This document shows positions 8,020-15,535 of a stretch of DNA of 64,000 nt, piece after piece; position 1 is the first letter of the stretch; each line of letters begins with the position of its first letter. The notes below the pieces were generated by a model. That model ran no database searches and was not told where the DNA came from. It saw only the letters and a list, made by a program, of their open reading frames with translations. The position numbers were made by a program, and so were the translations under genes. The stretch comes from Pseudooceanicola atlanticus (GTDB lineage: Bacteria; Pseudomonadota; Alphaproteobacteria; Rhodobacterales; Rhodobacteraceae), in NCBI RefSeq assembly GCF_000768315.1, contig NZ_AQQX01000003.1, forward strand, positions 372,001 to 436,000, written 5' to 3'.

Positions 8020-8033
8020 ACTGACCGGACAGT
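8020..8033. promoter_or_regulatory. Near-palindrome upstream of the flavin oxidoreductase
   Basis: ACTGACCGGACAGT is a 14-bp near-palindrome with one symmetric mismatch pair, 58 bp upstream of the TTG start. Size and position suit a TetR-type operator. No regulator gene is adjacent, so this is only a candidate. The rest of the 260-bp gap shows nothing else recognisable. Confidence 0.3.
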
Positions 8034-8090
8034 CAATAAACTGCCGGACGAGTCGGCGGTCATTCGACCGCACCAAGGGAGGACAACACA

Positions 8091-9083
8091 TTGGCATTGC
8101 CCGAGCAACTTCAGAACCTGCGGATCCCGCTGATCGGCAGCCCGCTTTTCATCATCTCCAATCCGGACCTCGTGCTGGCCCAGTGCAAGTCGGGCGTGGT
8201 CGGGTCCTTCCCGGCGCTGAACGCGCGCGAAAAGGACGGCGAGGAGATCGAGCTGGAGAAGTGGCTGACCCGCATCAACGAAGAGCTCGACGCCCATAAC
8301 CAGGCCAATCCCGACAGCCCCGCCGCGCCCTATGCCGTGAACCAGATCGTGCACCGCACCAATGCCCGGCTGGAACGCGACGTGGAGATCTGCGTCAAGC
8401 ACAAGGTCCCGGTCTGGATAACCTCGCTGGGCGCGCAGGAATGGGTCTACGAGGCCGCGCATTCGGTGGGCGCCATCGTGCTGCACGACATCATCAACGA
8501 CACGTTCGCGAAAAAGGCGATCTCCAAGGGCGCCGACGGCCTGATCGCCGTGGCGGCGGGCGCCGGTGGCCATGCAGGCGCGCTGTCGCCGCTGGCGCTG
8601 GTGCAGGAGATCCGCGAATGGTTCGACGGCCCGCTCTACCTGTCCGGCGCGATTGCCAAGGGCGACTCGATCCTCGCCGCCCAGGCCATGGGCGCCGATG
8701 GCGGCTATGCCGGGTCCGCCTTCATCGCCACCGAAGAAGCAAACGCTGTCGAAGGCTACAAGCAGATGATCGTCGAAAACGGCGCCTCCGACATCGTCTA
8801 TTCCAACCTCTTCACCGGGGTCTGGGGCAACTACCTCAAGCCCTCCATCGCGGCGGCCGGCATGGACCCCGAGGCGTTGGAACGCTCCGATCCGTCGGCG
8901 ATGAATTTCGGCTCGGCTGAAGGATCGAAGGCGAAGAAGTGGAAGGACATCTGGGGCTCCGGCCAGGGCATTGGCGCGGTGGATGAAATCCTGCCCGCCG
9001 CCAAGCTGATCGACCGGATGGCCGCCGAATACGAGGCCGCACAGGACCGACTGGCCAAGACCCTGGGCTGGACCCGCGCCTGA
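8091..9083 (+). CDS. Nitronate monooxygenase-like NAD(P)H flavin oxidoreductase
   Basis: A 330-residue TIM-barrel flavoprotein of the 2-nitropropane dioxygenase family. It has the early strand PLIGSPLFIISNP, the GVVGSFPALNAR loop, and phosphate-binding segments AAGAGGHAGALS and GPLYLSGAIAKGDSILAAQAMGADGGYAGSAFIAT. The start is TTG at 8091, supported by AAGGGAGGA ending 6-7 nt upstream; no in-frame ATG lies nearby. A strong hairpin follows the stop. Members oxidise alkyl nitronates or act as FMN reductases. The natural substrate here cannot be told. It lies between the pha and Nit1C loci. Confidence 0.8.
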   Translation: MALPEQLQNLRIPLIGSPLFIISNPDLVLAQCKSGVVGSFPALNAREKDGEEIELEKWLTRINEELDAHNQANPDSPAAPYAVNQIVHRTNARLERDVEICVKHKVPVWITSLGAQEWVYEAAHSVGAIVLHDIINDTFAKKAISKGADGLIAVAAGAGGHAGALSPLALVQEIREWFDGPLYLSGAIAKGDSILAAQAMGADGGYAGSAFIATEEANAVEGYKQMIVENGASDIVYSNLFTGVWGNYLKPSIAAAGMDPEALERSDPSAMNFGSAEGSKAKKWKDIWGSGQGIGAVDEILPAAKLIDRMAAEYEAAQDRLAKTLGWTRA

Positions 9084-9090
9084 CCCAAAG

Positions 9091-9116
9091 GTCGCCCCGC
9101 CTGACGGCGGGGCGAC
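9091..9116 (+). terminator. Terminator hairpin after the flavin oxidoreductase
   Basis: An 11-bp perfect stem (GTCGCCCCGCC with GGCGGGGCGAC) and a TGAC loop begin 7 nt after the stop codon. The following bases are only mildly T-rich. Confidence 0.75.
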
Positions 9117-9395
9117 ATCATCAATTTGGGATTGGAGCCCAGTCCTGCCCTACCGTTGTTTGGACTTTCGGTCCCCTTTGGCCGCAAGCCCCCGATCACT
9201 ATTCCGCAAGGAGTGAGGGGGATTTCGAAGGGATCGTCCCGGACGCACGGGCTCAACTGAAAGCAGTATGGGAGATGTCTGCTTTGCGGTTCAGGGCGCC
9301 TGATGCTGTGGGGACGGACAGTTGCCGTTCCGTCAGAGGGAGGGAGCGGCATCACAATGGATGACTAGGGCCACTGCGGGCAGGAAGGGCGACAC
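9117..9395. other. 279-bp gap without a convincing gene
   Basis: No open frame here has a ribosome-binding site or recognisable protein. The composition differs from the flanks, with short stretches such as GGAGATGTCTGCTTTGCGG and GGGACGGACAGTTGCCG. It may be the decayed remnant of a gene or mobile element. No terminal repeats were found. Confidence 0.4.
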
Positions 9396-10763
9396 TCATC
9401 CCATGAACGTGTTCGGCAACAACGCCGCGGCAAGCCTGTTGAGGTTCTCGCGCAGCGCGTCCCTCGAGGACGGGCCGCCAAGATTGACCCGCAGGTATTC
9501 GCCGGGATCGCCCTGCACGGTAAACGCATCCGAAGGCATCAAGCCGATCGGGCGACGCGCCATCCGGGCGACGATATCCGCCCGCGTCACGCCTTTGGGC
9601 AGGCTGAGCCAGATGTTGAAAGCGTTTTCCGCCGACTGATAGCTGTGCCCTGCAAGAACGTCGTCCGCGATGGCCTGCCGGGCCGCGGTTTCAGACCGAA
9701 TGAACCGCCGGATGCCGTCGGCCGTGCCATCCTCGATCCACTGGGTGGTCAGCGCCATGGACAGCGGCGAAGGCATCACCGACAGCGCCCGGATCGCCTG
9801 TGACAGGTGGTGGGCGCAACGCGGGGTCGGCGCGATGGTGTAGGCCAGACGCAGCCCCGCGCCGATACATTTGGCCAGACCGCCGATATGCCAGGTCAGG
9901 TCCGGCGCGGACAGCGCGATCGGGGCCGGCGCACGGGCCGGAATGAAACCATAGGCATCGTCCTCGATCAGGTTGAGGTCGTGATGGCGCAACCGTTCGG
10001 CAATGGCGAGCCGGCGGTCTTCGGGGATCGTCAGGGTCGTCGGGTTCTGCAGCGTCGGATTCAGGTAGAGCGCTTTCGGCGCGTGCAACCGCACCGCCTC
10101 GTCCAGCGCCTCGGGCAGGATGCCTTTCTCGTCTCCGGCGATGCCGATCAGCCTGAGCTGAAGACGCCCGGCGATATTGCGAATCCCCGGATAGGTGATG
10201 TCCTCGCACAGGATCACGTCGCCGGTCCGGGCAATGACCGACAGGATCGCCGTCATCGTTGCATGAGCGCCCGGTGTCACGGCGATCCGGTCCAGCGAGG
10301 GCACCATGCCCCGCATGCTGAGCCAGCTGGAGGCCGCGACACGGTCGCGTTCCGATCCGGTCGAGGACTGGTAGCGCAACAGGTCGATCAGGTTGTTCGA
10401 GACATAGCCCAGCCCCTCCTGCATCCGCCGTCGCAGCTCCGGGTCCACGGGTTCGGGCGGCATGTTCATCGCCAGATCCTCTTCGCGGGAGCGTGCCGGA
10501 TCGGGGGCCGCGCTGACAGAGGTGCTGCGGACGAAGGTGCCGCGACCGACGTGGCTTTCGACATGACCACGGGCCTGCGCCTCGGCATAGCCGCGGGACA
10601 CGGTGGTGAAGTCGATCTTCAGCCGCTCTGCCAGACGGCGCTGCGGCGGCAGGCGGTCGCCGGGCTTCAGGCGCCCGGCCCGGATGTCGGCGGCCAGGGC
10701 CTCGGCGATGGCGATGTAGCGCGGCTTGCCGCTTTCGATATCCGCAGGGGTCCAGTCGATCAT
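9396..10763 (-). CDS. MocR-type GntR/aminotransferase regulator
   Basis: A 455-residue fusion of an N-terminal GntR winged helix (YIAIAEALAADIRAGRLKPG then LPPQRRLAERLKIDFTTVSR) to a fold-type I aminotransferase domain. The aminotransferase part keeps LNPTLQNPTT, the Asp of LIEDDAYGF and the PLP-lysine segment HIGGLAKCIGAGLRLAY. The ATG at 10763 is chosen because GGAG lies 6 nt upstream; an ATG four codons earlier is possible. MocR proteins usually control a neighbouring divergent operon in response to a PLP-reactive amino compound. Here that operon is Nit1C, and the shared intergenic repeats support the pairing. Confidence 0.9.
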   Translation of the reverse strand: MIDWTPADIESGKPRYIAIAEALAADIRAGRLKPGDRLPPQRRLAERLKIDFTTVSRGYAEAQARGHVESHVGRGTFVRSTSVSAAPDPARSREEDLAMNMPPEPVDPELRRRMQEGLGYVSNNLIDLLRYQSSTGSERDRVAASSWLSMRGMVPSLDRIAVTPGAHATMTAILSVIARTGDVILCEDITYPGIRNIAGRLQLRLIGIAGDEKGILPEALDEAVRLHAPKALYLNPTLQNPTTLTIPEDRRLAIAERLRHHDLNLIEDDAYGFIPARAPAPIALSAPDLTWHIGGLAKCIGAGLRLAYTIAPTPRCAHHLSQAIRALSVMPSPLSMALTTQWIEDGTADGIRRFIRSETAARQAIADDVLAGHSYQSAENAFNIWLSLPKGVTRADIVARMARRPIGLMPSDAFTVQGDPGEYLRVNLGGPSSRDALRENLNRLAAALLPNTFMG

Positions 10764-10817
10764 TCTTTGCTCCATTCTGACCCGTGCCTACAGAAACCCG
10801 CCGGAAAATTGAAGCGG

Positions 10818-10847
10818 ATTGTATGGATTATTGGTGGCAATTGATTC
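10818..10847. promoter_or_regulatory. Composite repeat copy A (candidate MocR site at the mocR promoter)
   Basis: ATTGTATG, 13 bp, then AATTGATTC. The same two words in the same order and orientation recur at 10968-10998. Copy A lies 55-84 bp upstream of the chosen mocR start, as expected for autoregulation. Confidence 0.6.
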
Positions 10848-10918
10848 GTGTGGTAGATTGAGGACACTCAGATCGAATGCGGCAGACAGAATGTGATTAC
10901 GCAGCACGCAGGTTTAGA

Positions 10919-10932
10919 CCAAGCATGCTTGG
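10919..10932. promoter_or_regulatory. Perfect 14-bp palindrome in the mocR-nitB gap
   Basis: CCAAGCATGCTTGG reads the same on both strands and lies midway between the two composite repeats. It could be an operator for a second regulator; none is identified. Confidence 0.4.
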
Positions 10933-10966
10933 GTTCTGAGCAAAAGTGAATCCAGATCGGGCATTT

Positions 10967-11006
10967 AATTGTATGTACATTGCACTGATAATTGATTCAT
11001 ACAATT
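10967..11006. promoter_or_regulatory. Composite repeat copy B with inverted AATTGTATG arms (nitB promoter)
   Basis: ATTGTATG (10968), 14 bp, AATTGATTC (10990) repeats copy A. In addition AATTGTATG (10967-10975) is perfectly inverted as CATACAATT (10998-11006). The block ends 43 bp upstream of the nitB ATG and is AT-rich against the GC-rich background, so it probably overlaps the promoter. Confidence 0.6.
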
Positions 11007-11049
11007 CTCAGAGCGCACAAGATGATTACCCCTCAGCAAGGAGATCATC

Positions 11050-11532
11050 ATGCCCGCAGTTACCCAGGAAGCGCACAAGGACGGCGACTATTTCGTCAAT
11101 TATGAGGAAAAGGTCTTTGAAGACGTCAAAGCCGAAGAAGGCGAAAAGGCACTTGTCACCTTCCATACCGTCGCCTTCGAAGGCTCCATCGGCCTCGTGA
11201 ACATCCTCAACGCCATCCGGCTGAACCGGAAAGGCTACGAAACCTCGATCCTTCTGTATGGCCCCGGCGTCACCCTCGGCATCCAGCGCGGCTTCCCGAC
11301 GCTGGGCGACGAAGCCTTCCCCGGCCACCAGAACTTTGCCGCGAACCTGAACAAGTTCATGGGCGAAGGCGGCAAGGTCTATGCCTGCCGGTTCGCGCTT
11401 CAGGCGCTCTATGGCCATGGCGAGCCGTCGCTGCTGCCCGGCATCACGCCCATCGCGCCGCAGGACGTGCTGGACTGCATCCTTCTGCACAAGAAGGACA
11501 ACGCCGTGATCATCGACACCTGGACCGTGTGA
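11050..11532 (+). CDS. nitB: MSMEG_0572/Sll0783-family nitrogen-starvation protein
   Basis: A 160-residue protein, first gene of the Nit1C cluster; start supported by AAGGAG 6 nt upstream. Visible segments are [38 protein letters not shown] and a conserved [15 protein letters not shown]. The alternating strand/helix pattern suggests a small DsrE-like alpha/beta fold. In Synechocystis the relative Sll0783 is induced by nitrogen starvation and needed for normal PHB accumulation. The biochemical role is unknown. A GC hairpin separates it from the nitrilase gene, which may give it a different transcript level. Confidence 0.88.
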   Translation: MPAVTQEAHKDGDYFVNYEEKVFEDVKAEEGEKALVTFHTVAFEGSIGLVNILNAIRLNRKGYETSILLYGPGVTLGIQRGFPTLGDEAFPGHQNFAANLNKFMGEGGKVYACRFALQALYGHGEPSLLPGITPIAPQDVLDCILLHKKDNAVIIDTWTV

Positions 11533-11557
11533 TCCCGCAGGGCTCACGCCCTTTCCG

Positions 11558-11589
11558 CCGGGTCGGCCCCGCCCCTTCCGCCGACCCGG
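11558..11589 (+). promoter_or_regulatory. Intercistronic hairpin between nitB and nitC
   Basis: A 10-bp perfect stem, CCGGGTCGGC with GCCGACCCGG, and a 12-nt loop in the 80-nt gap. With no U tract it looks more like an mRNA-processing or stability element than a terminator. Confidence 0.5.
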
Positions 11590-11612
11590 CCCCTTCCGAC
11601 CGGAGGTATTCC

Positions 11613-12590
11613 ATGCGAACCGACACGATCCGCGCCGCGGCCGTCCAGATCGCCCCCGACCTGTCGGGCCGGGCCGGCACGATCGAACGGGTCCTCAATG
11701 CGATTGCCGAAGCCGCCGACAAGGGCGCGCAGTTCATCGTCTTTCCCGAAACCTTCGTGCCCTACTACCCTTACTTCTCGTTCATCCTGCCGCCCGTGCA
11801 ACAGGGCGCCCCGCATATGGACCTGATCGCCGAGGCCGTGGTCGTGCCCTCGCCGGAAACGCAGGCGGTGGCCGATGCCGCCGCCAAACGTGGCGTGGTC
11901 GTGGTGCTGGGGGTGAACGAACGCGATCACGGGTCGCTCTACAACACGCAGTTGATCTTCGATGCTGACGGCACCCTGGCGCTCAAGCGGCGCAAGATCA
12001 CGCCCACCTACCACGAACGCATGGTCTGGGGCATGGGCGACGGTGCGGGCCTCAAGGTCGCGGATACCGCCGTCGGCCGCGTCGGCGCGCTGGCCTGTTG
12101 GGAGCATTACAACCCGCTCGCCCGTTACGCCCTGATGACCCAGCACGAGGAAATCCATGCAGGTCACTTCCCCGGCTCCCTCGTCGGGCCGATCTTCGGG
12201 GAGCAGATCGAGGTCACGATGCGCCACCACGCGCTGGAAGCCGGCTGTTTCGTCGTCAACGCCACCGGCTGGCTGACCGAAGAACAGATCGCCGAAATCC
12301 ACCCCGACCCAAAGCTGCAGAAAGGGATCCGGGATGGTTGCATGACCTGCATCATCTCGCCCGAGGGACGGCATCTGGCCGATCCCCTGACCGAGGGCGA
12401 AGGCATCCTGATCGCCGATCTCGACATGCGGCTGATCGCCAAGCGCAAGCGCATGATGGACAGCGTCGGCCATTACGCGCGGCCCGAGATGCTGAGCCTG
12501 CTGCACGACACCCGCCCCGCCGTGACCCGCCACACCCGAGACGACGCGCCCTTTCCCGACCCCGCCTTTCAGGAGGAACAGGATGTCTGA
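11613..12590 (+). CDS. nitC: Nit1-family nitrilase (Sll0784 type)
   Basis: A 325-residue carbon-nitrogen hydrolase. The start at 11613 follows GGAGG by 6 nt; an in-frame extension to 11529 lacks a ribosome-binding site. The catalytic triad is Glu46 (VFPETFVP), Lys128 ([12 protein letters not shown]) and Cys162 ([10 protein letters not shown]), in the usual nitrilase order. This subgroup is the conserved enzyme of Nit1C clusters. In pseudomonads its cluster is required for growth on cyanide as nitrogen source, and the enzyme can hydrolyse cyanide or aliphatic nitriles. The true substrate in this strain is unproved. It overlaps the next gene by 8 bp. Confidence 0.93.
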   Translation: MRTDTIRAAAVQIAPDLSGRAGTIERVLNAIAEAADKGAQFIVFPETFVPYYPYFSFILPPVQQGAPHMDLIAEAVVVPSPETQAVADAAAKRGVVVVLGVNERDHGSLYNTQLIFDADGTLALKRRKITPTYHERMVWGMGDGAGLKVADTAVGRVGALACWEHYNPLARYALMTQHEEIHAGHFPGSLVGPIFGEQIEVTMRHHALEAGCFVVNATGWLTEEQIAEIHPDPKLQKGIRDGCMTCIISPEGRHLADPLTEGEGILIADLDMRLIAKRKRMMDSVGHYARPEMLSLLHDTRPAVTRHTRDDAPFPDPAFQEEQDV

Positions 12591-13722
12591 CCTAGCCCAA
12601 TCCGATCTGATCAATGAACTCCAGACCCACGGGATGCGCCTCGTCGATCCCCGCGCCGGACAGGAAAGCCGACGCGGCGGCGCAGGGCCGTCGGACCACA
12701 AGGCGATCACCATCGGCGACACGACCGTGATGATCCCCGTGCACACCGCCCCCAGCTTCGAAAGCCCATACCTGGTCGAGGCCCCGGACGACACCGGCGC
12801 CGCCCGCGTGACACGGGATGGCGAAGAGGTCGCGCAGGTCCGTTTCCCGACCAAGGCAAAGTTCTATGCCCTGAAGACCGCCGACGGCATCCCCTACAGC
12901 CAGATCGCCGCGCTGCATTCCCGCGACGTGCTTGCGACGACAGTACTGCAAACCTGCATCCGCTACGAAAGCCGCAAGAAGACCTGCCAGTTCTGCGCCA
13001 TTGGCCAAAGCCTCGCCGCCGGGCGCACCATTGCCCACAAGACGCCCGAGATGCTGGCCGAGGTCGCAAAGGCCGCGGTCGAGATGGACGGCGTCAAGCA
13101 CATGGTTCTGACCACCGGCACGCCGAAGGGCAAGGACCGGGGCGCGCAGGTGATGGTGGACAGCGCCCGCGCGATCAAGGCCGCCGTCGACCTGCCGTTG
13201 CAGGGTCAGATCGAGCCGCCCGAGGATGATGCCTGGCACCAGCGCATGTTGGACGCCGGCATCGACACGCTCGGCATGCACCTCGAGGCCGTAACGCCCG
13301 AGGTGCGCGAGCGGATCATGCCGGGCAAGGCCACGGTTCCGGTCGAGAAATACCTCTCCAGCTTTGAGGCCGCGGTGAAGGTCTTCGGTCGCGGCCAGGT
13401 CTCGACCTATATCCTCGCCGGTCTGGGCGACACGCGGGAGGCAATCCTCTCGATGGCCGAAACGCTGACGGAAATGGGCGTCTACCCCTTCGTCGTGCCT
13501 TTCGTCCCGATCTCGGGCACGCCGCTGGAAAGCCACCCGACACCATCGTCCGAATTCATGGCCTCGATCCTCCGCCCGCTCGGCCAGATGATCGCGCGCA
13601 ATGGCATCCTGTCCTCGGACATGAAGGCAGGCTGCGGCAAATGCGGGGCCTGCTCCGCGCTCTCCACCTACGAGAAACTGGCGCCCGACTCTGCGCCCAT
13701 GCAGGAACGGAGGATCGCATGA
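12583..13722 (+). CDS. nitD: Radical SAM enzyme, MSMEG_0568 family
   Basis: A 379-residue predicted radical SAM protein of the Nit1C cluster. The cluster-binding cysteines are Cys125, Cys135 and Cys138, a CX9CX2C spacing instead of the canonical CX3CX2C; CX9CX2C is known in Elp3. A second cysteine group CX2CX2C (351, 354, 357) near the C-terminus could bind an auxiliary Fe-S cluster. The middle shows TIM-barrel-like segments ([42 protein letters not shown]) and resembles biotin-synthase-like enzymes. The reaction is unknown. The start overlaps the nitrilase stop, implying coupled translation. Confidence 0.9.
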   Translation: MSDLAQSDLINELQTHGMRLVDPRAGQESRRGGAGPSDHKAITIGDTTVMIPVHTAPSFESPYLVEAPDDTGAARVTRDGEEVAQVRFPTKAKFYALKTADGIPYSQIAALHSRDVLATTVLQTCIRYESRKKTCQFCAIGQSLAAGRTIAHKTPEMLAEVAKAAVEMDGVKHMVLTTGTPKGKDRGAQVMVDSARAIKAAVDLPLQGQIEPPEDDAWHQRMLDAGIDTLGMHLEAVTPEVRERIMPGKATVPVEKYLSSFEAAVKVFGRGQVSTYILAGLGDTREAILSMAETLTEMGVYPFVVPFVPISGTPLESHPTPSSEFMASILRPLGQMIARNGILSSDMKAGCGKCGACSALSTYEKLAPDSAPMQERRIA

Positions 13723-14267
13723 TCGAGCTTGAACCCCGCGCCTTCCACTGCCCCGGCTATTACATCCGCGCGGCCTCCAAACGGTTCGAAGCGGATGGCG
13801 CACAAGCCCTGCGACACCGGACCTTCGTCGAGGAACAGCGGATATTTCCCGACCATGATCGGGATGAGATCGACCTGATCGCAACTCATCTGGTGGCGCT
13901 CTCGACCTATGCCCACGAGGCCGATCAGGTGGTTGGCACGGTGCGCATCCACGAAGAAAGTCCTCGCCTCTGGTGGGGGTCGCGTCTGGCCGTGGACAGC
14001 GCCTTCCGCGCTGTAAGCCGTCTTGGAACCGAACTGATCCGGCTGGCCGTCTGCACCGCCAATGCGCGGGGCTGCGACACCTTCCTCGCCCATGTTCAGA
14101 TGCAGAACGTCCCGCTCTTCGAAAAGCTGCACTGGACGCCGCTGCAAAAGGTCACGATCCACGGCACGCCGCATATGAAGATGCAGGTGGACCTGTCGCA
14201 TTATCCGCCCTGCGCCGATCCGGTCACCGGCTGGTACCACCGCACGCAGAGCCGGGCCGCGTCATGA
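13719..14267 (+). CDS. nitE: GNAT-family N-acetyltransferase, MSMEG_0567 N-terminal type
   Basis: A 182-residue GNAT protein beginning at the ATGA overlap with nitD. The acetyl-CoA-binding region is visible around SRLGTELIRLAVCTANARGCDTFLAHVQMQNVPLFEKL, equivalent to motif A and B; the early part (ALRHRTFVEEQRIFPDHDRDEID) resembles N-acyltransferase-like GNAT proteins. Its acceptor in the pathway is unknown. In some organisms this protein is fused to the AIR-synthase-like protein, which agrees with the 4-bp overlap to the next gene. Confidence 0.88.
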   Translation: MIELEPRAFHCPGYYIRAASKRFEADGAQALRHRTFVEEQRIFPDHDRDEIDLIATHLVALSTYAHEADQVVGTVRIHEESPRLWWGSRLAVDSAFRAVSRLGTELIRLAVCTANARGCDTFLAHVQMQNVPLFEKLHWTPLQKVTIHGTPHMKMQVDLSHYPPCADPVTGWYHRTQSRAAS

Positions 14268-15247
14268 TGGTGCATCCCGTCCCCTCCGCCCTTTCGGCCA
14301 TGGCCGAGGCGCTGCGCAATCATCCCTCCATCCGGTCCAAGCTGGGGATCGCCGACGCGACCCGGGCGCTTGGACTCCGCGCCGAGAGCACGGGCCGCAT
14401 CGGGGACGACGCCGCCGCCCTGCCCAACGGCGCGGGCTGGGACCTCGTGGCCGGCGAAGGGTTCATCCCGGCCTTCGTTGCGGACGATCCCTGGTTCGCG
14501 GGCTGGTGCGCCGTGATGGTGAACCTGTCGGACATCGCGGCCATGGGCGGCCGCGCGACGGCCCTGGTCGATCAGGTCTGGGCCCCGGATGTGGACACCG
14601 CAGCACCGGTGCTGCAAGGGCTGAAGGACGCCTCCGCCGCCTACGGCGTGCCGCTGGTCGGCGGACATACGAACCTCGCCGCGCCCTCCATCGGACTGGC
14701 GACCTCGGTCTTCGGCAAGGCGACGGCGCTGATCACCAGTTTCGACGCGCAGCCAGGCGACCTGCTGATCGCCGCCGTGGATCATCGCGGGGCCTATCGC
14801 AACTTCGACAATTTCTGCGCCGCGCTCGACGCCCCGGCGGACCGGCTGCGCGGCGATCTGGACCTGCTGCCCACGCTGGCCGAAGACGGTCTGGTCGCGG
14901 CAGGCAAGGATATCAGCCAGGGCGGCATCGCCGGGACGGCGCTGATGCTGGCCGAATGCTCGGGCGTCGGGATCGAGATCGACATCGACGCCGTGACCCC
15001 GCCTCCGGGCGTGCCCATCGACCGATGGCTGCGCAGCTTCCCCAGCTTCGGCTTCCTGCTCTCCGTTGCGCCCGACCAGGCCAATGATATCACCGCCCGC
15101 TTTGCCGCGCGCGGGATCGAGGCCAGCGCAATCGGGCGGATCACCGAAGGCAGCGCCGTCACCCTGACCCGGGCTGGCGAAACCGCCCTCTTCTGGGATC
15201 ACGCTGCCACCCCCTATCTGGGCCTTGGCGGGCAGTCCGATGCCTGA
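14264..15247 (+). CDS. nitF: AIR-synthase-like (PurM-fold) protein, Sll0787 type
   Basis: A 327-residue ATP-dependent PurM-superfamily protein. It has the N-terminal IGDDAAALP Asp pair, the VNLSDIAAMGGRATALVD nucleotide/metal-binding helix and the VGGHTN motif, then KDISQGGIAGTALMLAECSGVGIEIDID in the C-terminal lobe. This architecture matches selenophosphate synthetase, ThiL, HypE and PurM, which phosphorylate or cyclise small substrates. The start is ATG at the overlap with the GNAT stop (14264), though 14267 is also possible. The substrate is unknown; as a Nit1C member it probably acts in the same pathway as the radical SAM enzyme. Confidence 0.9.
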   Translation: MMVHPVPSALSAMAEALRNHPSIRSKLGIADATRALGLRAESTGRIGDDAAALPNGAGWDLVAGEGFIPAFVADDPWFAGWCAVMVNLSDIAAMGGRATALVDQVWAPDVDTAAPVLQGLKDASAAYGVPLVGGHTNLAAPSIGLATSVFGKATALITSFDAQPGDLLIAAVDHRGAYRNFDNFCAALDAPADRLRGDLDLLPTLAEDGLVAAGKDISQGGIAGTALMLAECSGVGIEIDIDAVTPPPGVPIDRWLRSFPSFGFLLSVAPDQANDITARFAARGIEASAIGRITEGSAVTLTRAGETALFWDHAATPYLGLGGQSDA

Positions 15248-15524
15248 AACCTTCTGGACCGTACGCTGGCCCGACGGGACAGAGGAACAGCTCTACTCCC
15301 CATCCTCCGTCGTGACCGACCTCTTCGAGCCGGGGCTCAGCTACCCCGTTCCCGATTTCCTGCATCGGTCCCGCATCGCGATGGAGCGCGCGTCGAACCG
15401 GGTCAAGGCCCGCTATGGCCACCCCTGTTCGCTGGCCATGGGGCAGCTTGACCGGATCGAACAGCGCATCGCCGGCTTCGACCCAAAGGGCGCGCCCGTC
15501 ACCTGCCTGAAGATCACCCAATGA
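15240..15524 (+). CDS. nitG: MSMEG_0570-family nitrogen-starvation protein
   Basis: A 94-residue small protein typical of Nit1C clusters: MPETFWTVRWPDGTEEQLYSP at the start, then DLFEPGLSYPVPDFL and a C-terminal MGQLDRIEQRIAGF segment. No catalytic motif is recognisable; a regulatory or scaffold role is possible. The chosen ATG overlaps the nitF stop by 8 bp, and the stop overlaps a potential ATG of the next gene. Confidence 0.85.
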   Translation: MPETFWTVRWPDGTEEQLYSPSSVVTDLFEPGLSYPVPDFLHRSRIAMERASNRVKARYGHPCSLAMGQLDRIEQRIAGFDPKGAPVTCLKITQ

Positions 15525-15535
15525 GGAGTGAGACG

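Noticed and set aside
11529-11612. N-terminal extension of the nitrilase upstream of 11613
   Set aside because: The added residues are Pro/Arg-rich, come from the intercistronic hairpin, and lack a ribosome-binding site; GGAGG sits correctly for 11613.
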